DNA of 64,000 nucleotides from Viscum album. Taxonomy: Eukaryota; Streptophyta; Magnoliopsida; Santalales; Viscaceae. The notes under the pieces are model-generated. The model made no database searches, was not told where the DNA came from, and worked only from the letters and a program-made list of their open reading frames with translations. A program made the translations under genes and the position numbers. Below are positions 12,636 through 26,084 of this stretch, piece after piece (within the stretch, counting starts at the first letter, position 1; the number at the start of each line of letters is the position of its first letter). The stretch is taken from assembly GCA_963277665.1 (NCBI GenBank), contig OY728128.1, positions 1,867,080,988 to 1,867,144,987 of the forward strand, given 5' to 3'.

Positions 12636-12816
12636 TGAATTTACCAAAGCATATCCCCCGGGAGTGTCGTAACCAAGAGTGCAGCAAGGCCCGTTGTCGT
12701 GTACCAGTTCCCGTTCGAGTCTAGCTCAAAGCGGTGTTTTCGGCTTTTACCCCTAGGTACATCTGTGCCAGAGCCACCTCTACCTGCTCGTATCCAGACA
12801 GGGATGTATTGCTTGG
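12636..12816 (-). other. Conserved leader block of element 1
   Basis: About 181 bases that, on the minus strand, match 39073-39255 of element 2 with only a handful of differences, although the sequences around them are much less alike. It begins about 135 bases downstream of the primer binding site. It is GC-rich relative to the element. It can be read as an open frame (IRAGRGGSGTDV...), but most differences between the two copies change amino acids, so an RNA role (packaging or dimerisation) fits at least as well as a gag start. A weaker match lies at 29467-29545 of element 4. Confidence 0.75.
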
Positions 12817-12948
12817 AAAACTCACAAAATCATTACAATACCAAAATTCTAGGATGTTCTTCTATACTAATCCTCAAAGTTCATCTTAGGTCTACGTGCT
12901 CTAATCAGAGTTTATCTAAATCTAGATTCCAAGGTTTGTACTAAACTT

Positions 12949-12960
12949 CCTCTGATACCA
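12949..12960 (-). promoter_or_regulatory. Primer binding site of element 1
   Basis: On the minus strand TGGTATCAGAGG matches the 3' end complement of initiator-Met tRNA in the first 11 bases. It lies two bases inside the 5' LTR. This fixes the element's orientation. Confidence 0.9.
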
Positions 12961-13182
12961 ACTGTAACGCCCCGACCCGAGCTACCCAGAGTCGGTGCAT
13001 TAATTACATAACATTGGCATGATCATGAGAAAGATCAAGTCTCGAAAGACCGATTAGTTTAGTAGCCTTGGAATAACTAGATACATCCATAAATTTTTAC
13101 ATTATATCATAAAAAAACATCTTGTCTTCATATCCCCTCATACTATCCCCGCAGGTCATTCATAAATTACTTCTTCATAATC

Positions 13183-15943
13183 CTGGAAAAAAAATAAAAC
13201 ATTGAAAGGGGTGAGCTCGGATGCTCAGTAAGGATAACATTATAGCAGAAGCTTTCATAAATAAGCATAAACACTTAAGGCAATTTATAACTAAAACAAA
13301 AGCCATTTAAACTTGAACTTCCGCATAAAATGGCAAAGGTAAAATGAAATAATGCCATTTACTTACTCACATGGATATTCTACTAGTCGAATGATCACAT
13401 GCAATATCAATAACCACTTTCATAATGATGGAATGCATAATGCCAGACTATCATAACCACATAGCCAAGGCCGCGTGCCAAGACTATAAATAAGATTTTG
13501 CCAAGGCCTTGTGCCAAGACACTAGTTTGTCTCATGAGACCTACCGATGCATCGAGGAGCTATAGCGGGCTCCACCCGTCACTTATTAAGTCCAATGCAT
13601 TCCCATATGAAAAGGTTCAAACATAACGTAAACATTCGTATTAAACTAGCATACGAAATGTCAATACTTTCACCACAAACCATGAATGGTATAAAAATAG
13701 CACATCCACAGTCAAACATAATTCATTCGATACAATATGGAAGATTGTATTGTATCACATTAACCTCAATCAATAATAATGAAGGATGTTGACATAGATG
13801 AAAATAATCATCAAAACTATTTGAGAGAAATATCCCCCTTTTCTTGAAAACATTTAAAAGTCATACTATTTGTCAAGAAGCCATTTAAAAGTATATTTTT
13901 GAATCAAAGTGTCCCATACCACTTTGAAACTTTTAAAAGGAGTTTTAATTTTAAAACTTTAATGTCCATATAAATAAATCCTTAAAACCATTTTTAAAAT
14001 ATGGACATTAATGAGCATGATTTAGAAGAATAATTCTTTAAAACATTTTAAAATGGTATTTTGGTTAGAGTTTCTAACAAAAAGAGAGACACTTGAATAC
14101 AAATAATTGAGGTAATCAAAACATTGTAATATCATGAGAATAAAGGAATTCATGATATACTATGTCAAATTACATTATATACACCACATAGAAGTGATTT
14201 GGTGTATATCATCAAAGAAGTCTCAATGGAATGTAAATTGAGATGAAATTTCTCAAAAAGGTTGTATCCTTAGGTTAAGGATAAATCAATGACATAATTA
14301 TGTGTGACAAATATAAATACACTAAATATGATTGGATATTCAGTGTAAAACAATCAAAGGACATTCACACATATTCTTGTAAAAACAATACCAACGAATT
14401 GGATGTTTAACTCAACAAATGGAGAATGAGTTAAAATTACTCTTATCAAATTCATATCAATGACTTGAGAATTACCAATGGAGTGATTATGTGTATCAAA
14501 CTTCTATCCACAGGAAGGGGAGTGGAAATTATGACATAATCAGATGAATAGTTATTCCACACATAATCTTGGGGTAATATAATCAATGAAATATGTGTAA
14601 AGCCAAATGAGTGGAAATTGAAATCTCAAATTCCCTTATCGATTAGGTAACTTACGAAACATACACCCATGAAAGAAGTATCATACCATGATGATGTAAA
14701 TACTCATAAATTAAAGTATATTACACAATGAATACGATCATGGGCAGTACACATACACCGCATGCAATAATTAAGTGGTGATCAATGGAATTCTCACGGA
14801 ATTAAAAGTGAGATAAGAAAATCCCTTACCACGTTAATCAACTGAGTCGCATGGCCAAAAGTTAATAACCACCAAATGATTTATAGAATAACATGAATAT
14901 AAAGTGAATCATGATAATATATATCAAATGGAAGTACACAATACACCACTTTGAATAATTTAGTAGCGAACAATGGAAATCTCACGGAATTGAAAGTGAG
15001 ATAAGAGAATCCCTTACATTGTACTTTTTCCTTGGTCGATGGTAGGTTTACCTCCTGTATAATGGTGAAATAATTGTTATTGAATAATAAAAGAATCATT
15101 TACTTTAATATGATATCATATATGATCTTTTATCATTGATTTGTTAATAATATTTTAGAATTATCGTCATTTCGGGTGTTAACGGGTTCATTTTACTTTA
15201 TATTCTTTGTTATGTGAGACATATTCGTTATTAATGGGATGTATATTATTCATATCCAGAATGGTATCAAGTTCTTAAACATCATTTTTAAATCATCAAA
15301 TGATAATTATACTTGAATGGATACGATGGAGAATGAATCTCATCGCGTTAGTGGAGACGGTAGTCCGTACGTACGCACGAACGCTACTTCCATTTAATTT
15401 TTATTTTAAAAGAATCGAATCCAAATTATACATAGGTATATTACTATTCCAGTATAATATAATATTTTATATATGTTACTTAAGTTCATTTACACCATCT
15501 TTTATACGTTCCATGTGTGGTATGAACGAGTCATATCATTTTAAGGGGGCGGTAGTCCGCACTTCCTCAAATGAAATTATCGTATGTATATACAACATGA
15601 AACGAATAATGGTATGAAATAAAATGGAATTACAGAAGCTTATATATAAAATATATATCATTAATATCATATTTAATTACAGTTCCATCCTAATGGCCAC
15701 CATGAGAGGCGGTAAGATGTATTTGAACAATCATCGTTTCGTGAGGCGTTAGTTTTCCATCCACAGAAACATTATGTTCATCATCCATTAGATGGAGTTG
15801 TGTGAATGTGTAGCTTGAATCCTTCTTATAACCACATCCTAGTATATTTAGGATACTGTTGTTATTACAAAAGAAGGGAAATAAAAAGATTTTGGGGGTT
15901 GGAGAAGCAAAATAAATGAAAATACTTTAAGAGAAATTGTTAC
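13183..15943 (-). other. Candidate intron inside the element 1 LTR leader
   Basis: On the minus strand a donor-like AAAG-GTAACA lies about 170 bases after the TATA box (an alternative AAA-GTGAGT lies slightly upstream). A strong acceptor-like tract, TTTTATTTTTTTTCCAG-GA, ends at 13183. Element 2 has a matching arrangement. Splicing would remove the hairpin repeats from the mature RNA. This is inference from splice-site consensus only. Confidence 0.35.
15357..15560 (-). repeat. Hairpin-bearing repeats in element 1 right LTR
   Basis: ACGG-TAGT-CCGT at 15357-15368 and GCGG-TAGT-CCGC at 15549-15560, 192 bases apart as in the left LTR. A third, decayed core lies near 15744 (the GCC arm has become TCC). 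Confidence 0.7.
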
Positions 15944-16112
15944 CTTTAATTTAGGTAACTCACTTTGGTTGGAACCAAAGGACTTCTTGAAATGCTTTCT
16001 GCCTAAGGGGAAGCTTCAAGGAGGAGGAGAGGGATGTGGGGAGCTTAGTTGGGCAGAGTTTGGACGAGCCAAGTGGCTTGAGAGGTGTGAGGAAAAGAGA
16101 AGGAGGAGTGCC

Positions 16113-16120
16113 CTTTTATA
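16113..16120 (-). promoter_or_regulatory. TATA box of element 1 5' LTR
   Basis: TATAAAAG on the minus strand, in CCCCTCTTATAAAAGGGCAC, about 1.59 kb inside the LTR. It is the best candidate core promoter for element 1 transcription. Confidence 0.7.
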
Positions 16121-17703
16121 AGAGGGGTGAGGGGCACTTTTGGAAAAGCTAGAAATATTAATTTATAATAAATTCATATTCGGTTTCCAAAGGCTCAAAA
16201 GTTGACTATTCAAAGGATGAGGTGGGGATAGGTCGAAAACAACTCATCCAATAGAATTTAGACAGGTATGGGTACTTATATTAACCTTATCTTTAAGTAT
16301 TAACTCTAAGTTAATTAGTTTCACTTTTACAATGTCTCTTTGTATTTTTATATAATATGGTTAATAAACTTACTATATACATCCAAGAGACCCCCAAGTG
16401 GTCCATTAACGATTAACCTATCATAATATAAGTCTCTTGGCCGAACCTTAGATTTTTAGGAATTTAATATCAATTAATAATATAATATTTGTTTTAAGAA
16501 GTCTTTTATGTCAATTTTGACACTATTCAATAGTTGATTTTTGTGAAACTCATAACAGATTGATTACTTCGAACAAAGTCAATTAAATCAATCCTAATAT
16601 ATCATATTATCCTAGAAAATTAGTGTAATTCATTAAAAGTTTCATATTATATTTATTTGGGTATTTATAATATCAATTATGTTAATTTTTTACTATTTTA
16701 GTAATTACTGCATCATCATTGTGTCATAAATAAAATAAATTATTTAATGTCTAAAAATTATAAATAAAACATAATTATGTAGGAAATCTTTTTAGCTTTC
16801 TAATGAATATTTATAATCGAAAATCCAACATGTATAACCCTATGTAAAAATTGTTCTTCTAAAAGATGTAAGCTTATGCCATTTTTATTTTTATTTTAAC
16901 TTTATTAATATAATGTGTCCCTACCACATACAAGTGGCTCCAAGGGGTCCCCAAATTGACCCAAGGATGCCCATGGTCGGGTATGTGTCCACTAATAAGG
17001 TTAGGACACGTTTTAGGGTAATTTGTATTATTATAATATTATTTTTTAACCCTTATTTACCGGATTTACCCTTTAACCATGGTAAATAAAATATTTACCG
17101 CAGTAATTATTCAAAATGTCTAAAAATAAAAGTTACCTATTTACACAATTTGAACATCCTGATTCCAAATATGGAATCCATTTTTCTAAATTCAAAACAC
17201 AGAAGTGGCAGAAATTAATTTAAAATTAATTCCCGCTGTCAAAACAAAAAGCGTGTTTTTAAGAGATAATAACTATCAAAAGATTGACACTTGTTTATGT
17301 TTGGTTTAATTGTAAAATTATGTCCAATGACCAACATTATATTAAATGGTAAAAATATATTCTAAATATACTTTAAAACCACTCAAATTCATAATTTATC
17401 ACTATTAATTATTTTGATTAAAAAAGTTGTTTTTAATTAAAATTTAGTAATTTTCACTATTCATCAAAATATGAAAGTTATCCGAAAAGTACCAAAATTT
17501 CACCCTAGACTAATTTTGATATTCTGAATCCAAAAATGAAGTCCATTTTGAAATATAAAATATATATAATTTCAAAAAGTAGTTATTACTATTCATAACG
17601 GCTAGTTTAATTAGTTATGGTGTGTTAGAACTCGGTGTTGCGTACAACACACGCTATCACATTATTCAAAGAGAAGCGTACCGTAGAAGGTTGGGGTGTT
17701 ACA

Positions 17704-17708
17704 GGGAT
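17704..17708. repeat. Target site duplication of element 1, right copy (GGGAT)
   Basis: GGGAT follows the LTR end ...GGTGTTACA and pairs with 4896-4900. Confidence 0.95.
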
Positions 17709-19930
17709 ACCATTCATGGATTTGTTATTTAGCATAATAATGATCAAAGGTTACTAAAAATTTTATATTACTAGTTCATATCATCAAATAAATAATTTTA
17801 ATCTATATTAATAATGAAATTTCAAATATGAGACTCAGAATCAGGAATGGTGTGCACAATCACATTATGTAATGGGGGAAAATAGATCAACTAGATAATA
17901 TTTTTGAATTATATTTTCAATACACTTATAGAGCAATAGTGTTCATTCAAAATATATTATAAATGAAATAATGATAAATGTTTGATTAATGAATTAATTA
18001 CCACATTTTTTTAAGAGGTGGGAAGGCCTGTGATAGAATTTGGTGAAAGTAATAAGTTAATAATGGGGTAAAAACATAAGGCACATTTTAATCATCTAGG
18101 AAAAGTTTAATTATATATTATGCGGATGTGAAATTCAAACACTGACCTATCATGAATATAAACTAATTTGTTTCATCGATATAGAAGTTGGGTATGTAAT
18201 GAAAGGTCATATAAAATTATAGAAATGAATTTCAATGAAAATATTTCTATCTCTTCGATTTTTTATGGAAAAAATATTATAGATATAATTTATAAAACAT
18301 TGTCAATTCATACTATTTATATAATTCATATTGTAAATATCATATAGGGTATGAAAACCCTAAAAGAAATAGTGCATAGTGAACATGGAATCCATTTTAT
18401 AATGAACATTTACATAGTTGTGGAAGATTTTGGGAAATGTTCTTTGGTGTGGGGAACTGTATTTATCTTCTATTTTGAAAATTCTTTTTATGTTCCAGGA
18501 TTTTCATAGAACATCATTTCAGTATCCATAATGATAACACGTACCTTTAAATAAAATTTTTATATAACCAATTATCACTAAATATGTAGAAATGAAATAA
18601 TTAGATATGACACAATGAAGGATGAACTTTTTCTATTAATTTGGAAGGTAATATTGATAATGATAACATGAATTTTCATAATAGAATTAAAATAAGTGTT
18701 ATAAATAATAATTCTAAATTAAAAAACTGATGAGAAGATCATGTTTCCATTTAAAGGATTCAAGGACTAGTTAAAGATATACCACATAATACACTTGATT
18801 TTAATATGTTTGAAAGCATTAAGGGTATCATTAAGGGTAATCAAACCAATACATAAATGAAAGGAGGTAATATAAGTTTAAATATATTATAATATAAATA
18901 AACAAATTTATATATTTTAGATATTGAATTACATTAATATAATTGCATCATTTTGTTTTTATGACTATTTAAAAATATATATCTATTTGTTATATAGTAA
19001 AAATTATGATATTGACATTATTAATGTTTAAAAGGATATTGAATAGAAATAATATATTAAAAAAATTATTACATTTGGATTGATTTACAAGGATAATGTA
19101 TTTATAGATACATTACGGATTGGAAATCACTTTTTCAATTTATGAGTTTTCTTCATGAAAATGTAAATGTTTCTCTATAGACTATTATTTGTTTAACGGA
19201 ACAAATAGTGTAAATAAAAGAAGAAACCTAAAATTAAATTAAATGGTACAAAATATAATTTGAAAATATTTTCTACATAAATTCTTAAGTATACAATCAT
19301 ATCATGTAATATCAAACATTTTATATCAGGTTTTATTTGTTTTTACCAAATACACCATTTGAATTTTTTAACTTTTTAAAATTGAGGTTGTGACATATGA
19401 TCATTTAGTTATGTACTATTAAAGTGAGAGTTTATAACCTATCAAAAATACATTTGATTCAAGGAACATTAGTGGTAGCTTATTTAAAAAAATTAAAGGC
19501 ATAATGCATAATATTTAAATCATTTATCATTGAACAATAGAATTTTTTAATCAATGAGTGAAAAAGTTTCTTGAAAATATTTTATTAATGTGTTGAATTT
19601 GATTAAAAATATTTCTTTTAATAGTCATTCAAAATCTCAAATATCCAACTCACATGATGAACATGAATTTTTAGAGTATGTATGATTATTTATCAGGTAT
19701 TTTTTGCAAAAATATCATCCTAAATACTATTAATAATTATATTATGGTATTGGTGGTCCCCTATTTATAAAATATCGAACAATCAGTTATGGAAGATTTT
19801 ATTAGGAAAATGATGGTTATAAATAAAGGGGACTTATATGGATGAAAAATTTATCAACATTTATTAATTATATTCTATATCAAAAGTAATATGACTATAA
19901 TAATGTATCTATGAATGATCAAAATTAATT
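17709..19930. other. AT-rich decayed DNA right of element 1, no gene seen
   Basis: I see no coding motif, RNA gene or repeat pair. It continues the sequence interrupted at 4900. Confidence 0.5.
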
Positions 19931-21387
19931 TTTACAAGCTATGTGATGTTCCTGGGATAGTGAGAAAAATAAAGAGGGGGATGAATCAGTGGTGATCCCT
20001 TATGATTTATTATCTCTCAAAATTAACCCATATAAATTTTTATAGTTTCTATCCTTATCGGAATTATATGTTTAAATTAAGAATATTCATTGATAAGAAT
20101 GTATTATTGTGCACAAAATATTAACAAGGTCCTCGCCCAGTGTGGGTTACTATGACCTTTACATGAAGACCCCCTTTAGTCCATGGAAATTCACAATGAT
20201 ATAATGTGAATAAACATCAACCAAATCTTATTATGATCATTCAATATATAGATAGGTAACAATACTTATTATTTTTAGTTACAATAATTTCATATATTTT
20301 GAACCACAATAAAAATTAAGAATGGCAATGAAAAAACTCAAGATAACATTGTCATGAAATTCAATGACTCATACACTATTTTTTCATCTATAACTCTTAC
20401 CGGTGAAACTAAAACACTATATTATACATCTATCTATTACACTTCTTTCTCACACCTATGTCTAGTACCACTTTCAAGAACTATTTAATTTATAGTTGAA
20501 TCATTATATATAAAATAAAGTTGTTACTAAAATTAAACATCTGTAATTCTACTCTCTCATGTGATATAATAGTGTTATTTTGTATGGTGACTTCACCCCT
20601 TTATATAGGAACACATGCGGAAAAAATGTGATCTCCAAATTTTTATTTTATTCTCAAGAGAAATTTTTATTTCAAAACTCATACTCTAACTAGATTCAAT
20701 AGATCACTTATCAAACACAATTGAGAATTATTAATGTTTCATATAAACATAGTGTTAAAAAAATTCACAAAACGTTATCAACATATTAAGATAACATACA
20801 CTGAATTACAATATTAGAATAATAATTATTTATGAAGTTAAATATTTAATTTAAATCTCCTCACAAAATAGTCTCATGAAAAAATCCAATTTGAGGAATT
20901 TATTGACAACTTATCTATTTAGAACACTATAGTCTTTCTCACCTATATCTAATATACTTTATCCAATTAACACATTCTAGTACGATCTATTATTTTCTAA
21001 CTAGTACTATTCACATTCTTCTTTAGTCTTATGGGATCAAAAAAAAATTCAATCTTGATCTGTTCAGTTTTTTGGTATGTTTTAATCCAACCATCTTATG
21101 TTCACTCAAATATAATAGATGGTGTAGATACAAAAACACAATATCATATAACATCTCAAAATCTTTTATCTGATATAATTTCATTTATTTCTCTAATTCT
21201 CATTCATTCTATGGAACTTTGAACAACAAAAATTATTTTATAAAATCATCTCCACTTTATTCAAAATATTATATGTGGAAAGAAATTTATTATTGTTAAT
21301 CTAGTATAATTTCATGATTTTTCAATTTATTACACTTAAAAATATCATTTTATAGAAAATGAAAATATTATTCTCTTATTACTCAAC
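19931..21387. repeat. Decayed repeat, possibly a Ty1/copia-type LTR
   Basis: A stretch near 19945-19990 (GATGTTCCTGGGATAGTG, then AAAGAGGGGGATGAATCAGT) is reminiscent of the AGGGGGGTGAAT start found in some plant Ty1/copia LTRs. A less AT-rich patch follows at 20125-20175. No second copy was found in this window, so the assignment is weak. Confidence 0.2.
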
Positions 21388-21573
21388 TTAATTGGTAGAA
21401 TCAGTCGCGATACTTCTTTGGTATTTAACTTTGATTCGTAGATAAAAGTTATATCTATCTGGTTCAACATTACACACATCCATCTGGAAATATTTATTGA
21501 TGTCCATCCAACAACCATTATACATTTTCCTATAATGAACTGAAAAACATTCCTTTGGTTGGAGTGAAAACAA
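21388..21573 (-). pseudogene. Possible Ty1/copia integrase relic
   Basis: A 61-codon minus-strand frame contains LQPKECFSVHYRKMYNGCW and then KYFQMDV. The spacing recalls the segment of Ty1/copia integrase usually written as KCVFLGYS...KGY.C...K..V..DV. Only the pattern matches; few residues are identical and the flanking frames do not extend the match. Treat as tentative. Confidence 0.25.
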
Positions 21574-24500
21574 CTATTTTATACAAAACACATTCGAAGG
21601 AACTCAAAATGATATCCTATATACACTAAAATCCTACAAGATTTCATATCCTCAAACCTTGTATGGATTTTCATCAAAAACATCTATATATAGAAATAAT
21701 AGAAATTTTTTTTCTAGTGTCATGAGTTTAATAATTGAACTAGTCTAAACTCAAAGATTTATAATCAATCTTATAATATCCTCCAAATGTTGGAAATAAT
21801 ACAAAATAAGAAATAATCATCAGAATCATCATGATGTCAAGAACATGAATACCAACAAAGTATCGTTTTAATTGACATGGAAGGTTTCTTAACATTTTCA
21901 TAGTATATTCTTAAACTACAGTAGCAGTTCATTATTCTTACTTAATATAAAAAAAATTATAATTTTTTATCAATATATATATATATATATATATCACAAT
22001 GGATATTCAATAAATCCATTTAAATCTGTTGGTACATTCTTAACAACTGAAAAACATTTATTAACCCATAAAATTTCTAAAAAAAATTCTCGAGAACAAA
22101 TTACTAGTTTAATAAATTTATTTGAAATAATTACCTCCTTTAATAGAAATTATCATTTTGGAAATGATAAGATAAACTACAGATTAATTTTTTATTCCTC
22201 TTTTGTTGATAATACTGACTTCATATTAAAAACTATAGAGTCGTTCTTCTTTTGAAAAAATTGTACATATCACCATTTATAAATAAAATCGAAATGATTC
22301 ATGGGTAATATTATTATGATAATTATAAATTAATTGGTATAAGTTGGGTATATTTTTCAATTCTCAATTCCACGAAGAATTCCCTTGTTATGGAATTGGT
22401 GAAAACATTGTGAATTGATATATTATTGGAATATATTTAATAAAAAATATCTCCACCAGAAAATTTATCCTAAATGAAATGATATTTGATATAATTATTA
22501 TTAGATCTGGAATATTTTAAATTATTTTTAGAGAGATCAATGGCACTTTATTCGTCACAAATCATCTTCATCAGTTTTTCTACATTCAGTCTCAAATATT
22601 CCCACTGAAATTTTATCCATATCAAATGTCTATAATCCTTGGTGGTGGAAACAAATTCTACTTTTCTAGACTCTAAGTATCATCGGGTTATTATTAATAT
22701 TACAATAATCCTATAATAATAATGGTCTTCCCAATTTTTATTTTTTATCATTATTATATCAAACATAAACTTTGTTAGTGGATGCATGAATGGTCATCTC
22801 ATTAGTTCTTCTATTCATTTGGAAATAATATTATGATATGTTAATAAACCTAAGTATTAACTTATATAAAAACATCTAGTATTACATAGGGTAACATTGA
22901 TATATTGCATACAAATTTATTACATAAGTAATGTATGGACATGAACTCCTAAGATATAGTATTCTTCTATTTATCATTCAGAATACTTTTTTTATTCACA
23001 CTTTCCCTAGCTTTATATTTTTATTTCTTTATTCTAACATATATATGATTAGAAACATAATTTCAATTTCTAATGATAACCCATTTTAATAGCTCCTTGA
23101 ATTAATTTTCAGGAGAGAGGAATATTTAACATAATTTTTGATCCTTTAATACAAAAAAATCAACTCTATAAGAATTGACAATTATAAGTTTCATTTCATT
23201 TTTTTGAAAAATCATTACAATATTTATCCTGAGAACAATCATAAATTATATCATAAAGGAAAAAAATTTAAATCATGGTACCTAATATCATTTCATTCAA
23301 ATACAAATTTGTATTATATTTTTATTAAAAAAATTAATTGTTTCCTAAGAAATTAATGTTTTATTAAAAGGAACGATTGGTATGTTCAATGAATACAAAT
23401 AATTATTCAGTTTACACACTATAATTTGATATTTTTCAATTAAAACCTATTTGGTTTTCATAATATAAAATTATTTATCAATTTATCCACTTAATAAATA
23501 TTAAATTATATCTATCGAATAGAATTTTTAATTATAATGAGAAGCTATTTAAGAGAAAATTATTATATTTTATAGCCTTAAAACAAGGGAAAAGTTTCTT
23601 TAAAATAAAATCCTTCCACCTATGAGTATCCTTTTCAATGAATATGTTATTTATTGATATTTCTACTTGTTTTGAACTTGTTTCTAAACACCCTTTTTAT
23701 CCTTATAACATTATTTCCTATTGTTCAAGAAATAAGATAACAATTATCATTTTTCTAAATCTGATCTGACTCTTAATTATTCACAGCTAACCAATCCTTA
23801 GGATCAGCTGCCACAGAATCTAAATATAGTTCTATCTATGAGATATGTTATGTATGATTCTTTAATATTGATTACCTTTGAGTTTTAACTTGTATATTTT
23901 TATTTAAAATGATATTATTTGATGAAACATGTCTTGGCAATTTTCATGACATTAGAGAATTCCTTAGCATATCACATTCCCCCATCTCTAGGTTGATCTG
24001 AATCCACTTATGCATGTTTATCCTGAAATGTTCCACCACTATCATTATCATTTTTGGAAATAATCATTCTATATTTCGTAACATCTTACATATCATATCC
24101 ATCAACCTTTTATGGATGTTTTATTGTTAATATCATTCACATACAAGGAATCATACAACTAATTTAGAATCATTCTAACACTTATAACTTCTTCCATCAG
24201 GATATATCCCAAGAAAATTTCATTATCCATTTTTTTATAAAACATTTCCCAATCTAATTTTTTCATCATTTTTAGGGAATGACTAAAAAAATATAAAATA
24301 TTTCACTATATATATTTTATTAAACCGCATATCATTCTTTGGAATAAACTCATAATAAATTGTTTGAATCATTTAATTATTCATGATATTTGGAAATCAA
24401 GGATCAATAAAGCATCACCAAACATGAGATGGAATGTATTATAACGTTGTGAGAGTGATTTATTAATCTTATCTAGATACTCATATTTCTATCCTGAAAT

Positions 24501-24735
24501 ACAAAACATAACAAAATAAATTATTGATAATAAATAGAAAACATATTACAAAAACATCACAATTGATCTTCACTATGAATTATAAAGTTTAAAAAATGTA
24601 GCATGAATCCATGATTGAGGAGATAGATTCCATGAAGTGTAATAAATTTTGGATACTTATTGATTATATTCTAGTGTGAATCTTATTTTATATAAAGGTT
24701 TTTTTAAAACAAAAAAATAGATATATAGGGAGTTA
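21574..24735. other. AT-rich decayed DNA, no gene seen
   Basis: Nothing recognisable beyond a TA microsatellite at 21973-21994. It may hold more of an old retrotransposon, but no motif could be supported. Confidence 0.4.
21973..21994. repeat. TA dinucleotide microsatellite
   Basis: About 22 bases of alternating AT. Confidence 0.85.
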
Positions 24736-25039
24736 TGTAACATCACATTCTCGAAAATCAACAATTGTCTTAAGTCGGGTCAACTAGGGGATCTCAAGTG
24801 AACATTTCAATATACCAAGGGTTTCTGACTAGATGTAAGGCCGTGATGAACCATGTGGGGAGACAATACTATCTACTATCATCACAATAATTACAAGTAA
24901 ATAAATAAATATATATAAATCATATAACATTATATTATATCAATTGTATTAGTTATGGAATGAATATCATAAAAAAACATGAAAATACTATAAAAATGTT
25001 AATCTATGTAATATAGTCATACAATATATGAAATAATAA
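24736..25039 (+). repeat. Possible LTR 5' end truncated by element 4
   Basis: TGTAACATCACATTCTCGAA resembles the TGTAAC start of the Ty3/gypsy LTRs in this window, and the next 120 bases are richer in G and C than the neighbourhood. It is cut off at 25040 where the element 4 LTR begins. No matching right part was recognised after 46917. Confidence 0.3.
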
Positions 25040-26077
25040 TGTCACACTGATATTTTATGAAATAGTTTTTTTCTTATTTGATTTATCTTATTTAATATTT
25101 TTTTCATACAATATTTGTTTTTAAATTAACAGAGATAAACGATTAGGACAATATTATTTAATGTGACAGTTAAAACCTATCCATAAAAATTGGATGTAGG
25201 ATTAAGAATAAATAAATTTTGAAAATTATGTATGATGATTTTAGATAAATAAAATATATTTATAAATAAGTAATTAATTTTTTGATATGTCTTTATATGC
25301 ATTAAAAATACTTTTTTCTGAAATTTAATCAATTGTTTATTTTTGTGAAAAAATAATAAAAGTATTTTTCCCTTTGGGAAAATTTATTAGAAAAAATTAA
25401 TATCATTTTATAAATCAACATGTAAAAATATCTGAGATTGAATTTTTGAGAATTTTCTGAAAATTGTATTTTTTCTATGAATAGTGAAAAATAAATTTTT
25501 TTATTAAAGACTTGTTTTTAATTTAAAACAATTACAAAGTATACTATTGTTTAAAATTGATTTAAAAGTAATATTAGTTTAGTTATTTTATTATTAATAA
25601 AATTTTGGTCATTTTAACTAATTTGATTTTAAATTTTGATATAAAAACATTTCGTATTTATGGAAATGTTTTTTTTGAAAACCTACATTTTCATCACTTC
25701 TATGGTTTCAATTTTGACATATATTTTTTCATTTATGTGAATTAAATTTGGTTAAATTTATTTCATATTTTTAATAAAAATAATTAATATTATTAAACAA
25801 GTTCAAAATAAATTTTTTTATAATGAATAGTAAAAAAATAAATAATTAATTAATGTGGTTAAGATTAAATTGGTTTTACCGGGGGTTAAACTAGAATATA
25901 GATGTATTTTTACCAATAAAACTGGTCTAAATCCCATAAGATGGCTATATTCTGACCATATCTTTTCCTACAATGGAATTTATTTCCACTTGGAATTTTT
26001 TTTCTTTTGTGAATTTAACATTTATTATTCTGTATAGAAATTTCTATGTGGCATTAGAATGAGTTCCATCTCCCTCT

Positions 26078-26084
26078 TATAAAT
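26078..26084 (+). promoter_or_regulatory. TATA box of element 4 left LTR
   Basis: TATAAAT in CTCTTATAAATGAC, followed by a CT-rich stretch as in the other LTRs. The first hairpin core lies about 350 bases downstream. Confidence 0.5.

Larger units (their letters stand above)
4901..17703 (-). mobile_element. Element 1: complete non-autonomous LTR retrotransposon (LARD-like, Ty3/gypsy-derived)
   Basis: Two direct repeats of 4743 and 4741 bp flank a 3319 bp interior, all inside a GGGAT target duplication. Orientation is minus: a match to the initiator-Met tRNA primer site (TGGTATCAGAG read on the minus strand) lies 2 bases from the right LTR, and a purine tract (minus strand) abuts the left LTR. 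The dimensions are close to those of the LARD class (very long LTRs, short interior without gag-pol). The interior, read on the minus strand, holds a conserved leader block, a captured F-box gene fragment, a Ty3/gypsy integrase tail, a SINE and a long non-coding 3' domain. The LTRs differ at roughly 1 percent of sites by eye, so the insertion is recent. It cannot encode its own replication proteins and would depend on a helper element. I am confident of the boundaries, less so of the class name. Confidence 0.95.
12963..17703 (-). repeat. Element 1 right LTR (5' LTR)
   Basis: This 4741 bp LTR borders the primer binding site and is therefore the 5' LTR on the minus strand. U3 runs from 17703 to about 16090, with a TATA box at 16113-16120. 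The remaining 3.1 kb would be transcribed leader. That leader contains hairpin cores at 15357-15368 and 15549-15560, and an acceptor-like tract at 13183. The few differences from the left copy are scattered substitutions and short indels. Confidence 0.95.

Noticed and set aside
12699..12944. ORF with a proline- and serine-rich start, similar to 38982-39191 on the other strand
   Set aside because: It is the antisense reading of the conserved leader block; both strands are open there, so the similarity comes from DNA conservation.
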